The notes beneath the pieces were generated by a model. The model had not been told where the DNA came from and made no database searches. It saw only the letters and a program-made list of their open reading frames with translations. This document shows positions 62,332-62,388 of a stretch of DNA of 62,388 nucleotides, piece by piece. Source of the DNA: CAYSBE01 sp046309355 (lineage in GTDB: Bacteria > Bacteroidota > Bacteroidia > UKL13-3); contig JBKCPL010000068.1 in assembly GCA_046309355.1 (NCBI GenBank), positions 1 through 62,388 on the forward strand, read 5' to 3'. Numbering within the stretch: position 1 is the first letter of the stretch; every line of letters starts with the position of its first letter. Position numbers and translations under genes: made by a program.

Positions 62332-62388
62332 CCTAACTAACTGTCAAAATTTTGAAGCTGTGCGGTGTACGTAATTCATCTTCTTAAG

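Overview
The window reads as a chromosomal segment of a Bacteroidota bacterium, probably of the Chitinophagales/Saprospirales type (rank below phylum is inference). Evidence: a type IX secretion (T9SS) C-terminal sorting domain, a large surface protein of the Bacteroidota ATHxVG-start class, a bacillithiol gene (bshA), a CusA-TolC type fusion, a thiamin-regulated TonB-dependent receptor, and many TAnnTTTG promoter elements, the -7 box typical of this phylum. Shine-Dalgarno sites are not obvious. I see no rRNA, CRISPR array, complete insertion sequence or prophage.

Layout. 1-1919: 5' part of a secreted Cys-rich surface protein (minus). 2027-7687: GT-C membrane glycosyltransferase, bshA and a GH3/beta-lactamase fusion (minus). 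7813-9615: mutL. 9620-16330: glycan block with a methyltransferase, two GT2 enzymes, a DUF2079 protein and two GT-C type membrane proteins. 16327-19642: pyrH-frr-GT51 operon (minus). 19766-22224: small outer-membrane-like protein, alpha/beta hydrolase and a divergent GT9. 22252-28200: heavy-metal efflux locus with a His-rich small exported protein, an RND pump fused to its outer membrane factor, and the membrane fusion protein. 28205-41578: mixed housekeeping and accessory genes (TPR lipoprotein, NAD-dependent epimerase, arginase-like plus threonine-synthase-like pair, ACC-deaminase-like enzyme, SPFH lipoprotein, LysM glucosaminidase, DUF255, YifB, alkyltransferase-like protein). 41714-46681: kynureninase, kynurenine 3-monooxygenase, GIY-YIG, glutamate-type dehydrogenase and a TrpF-like protein. 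46687-54863: Tat-exported PLP enzyme, DsbD, GmhA, HflX and two SurA/PpiC-like periplasmic chaperones. 54864-55534: tRNA-Leu(CAG) among duplicated fragments. 55535-57952: TonB-dependent receptor under a TPP riboswitch with terminator. 58001-62388: repeat-rich, less conserved end with a double-HTH regulator, a lipoprotein, a T9SS cargo protein and REP-like sequence.

How the genes fit together. Several blocks serve the envelope: glycan assembly, peptidoglycan synthesis and remodelling (GT51, GH3, LysM-glucosaminidase), periplasmic redox and folding (DsbD, SurA-like pair), metal export and thiamin import. The kynurenine pair converts kynurenine to 3-hydroxyanthranilate. A recurring theme is enzyme-family proteins with altered catalytic residues: arginase-like, TrpF-like, MGMT-like and the MutL endonuclease motif. 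The most unusual non-coding features are promoters that abut start codons, a tRNA-Leu locus with duplicated terminators and tRNA scraps, hairpin repeats with a compensatory stem change, a 16-bp perfect palindrome before a regulator, and an in-frame leftover T9SS tail after a stop codon.
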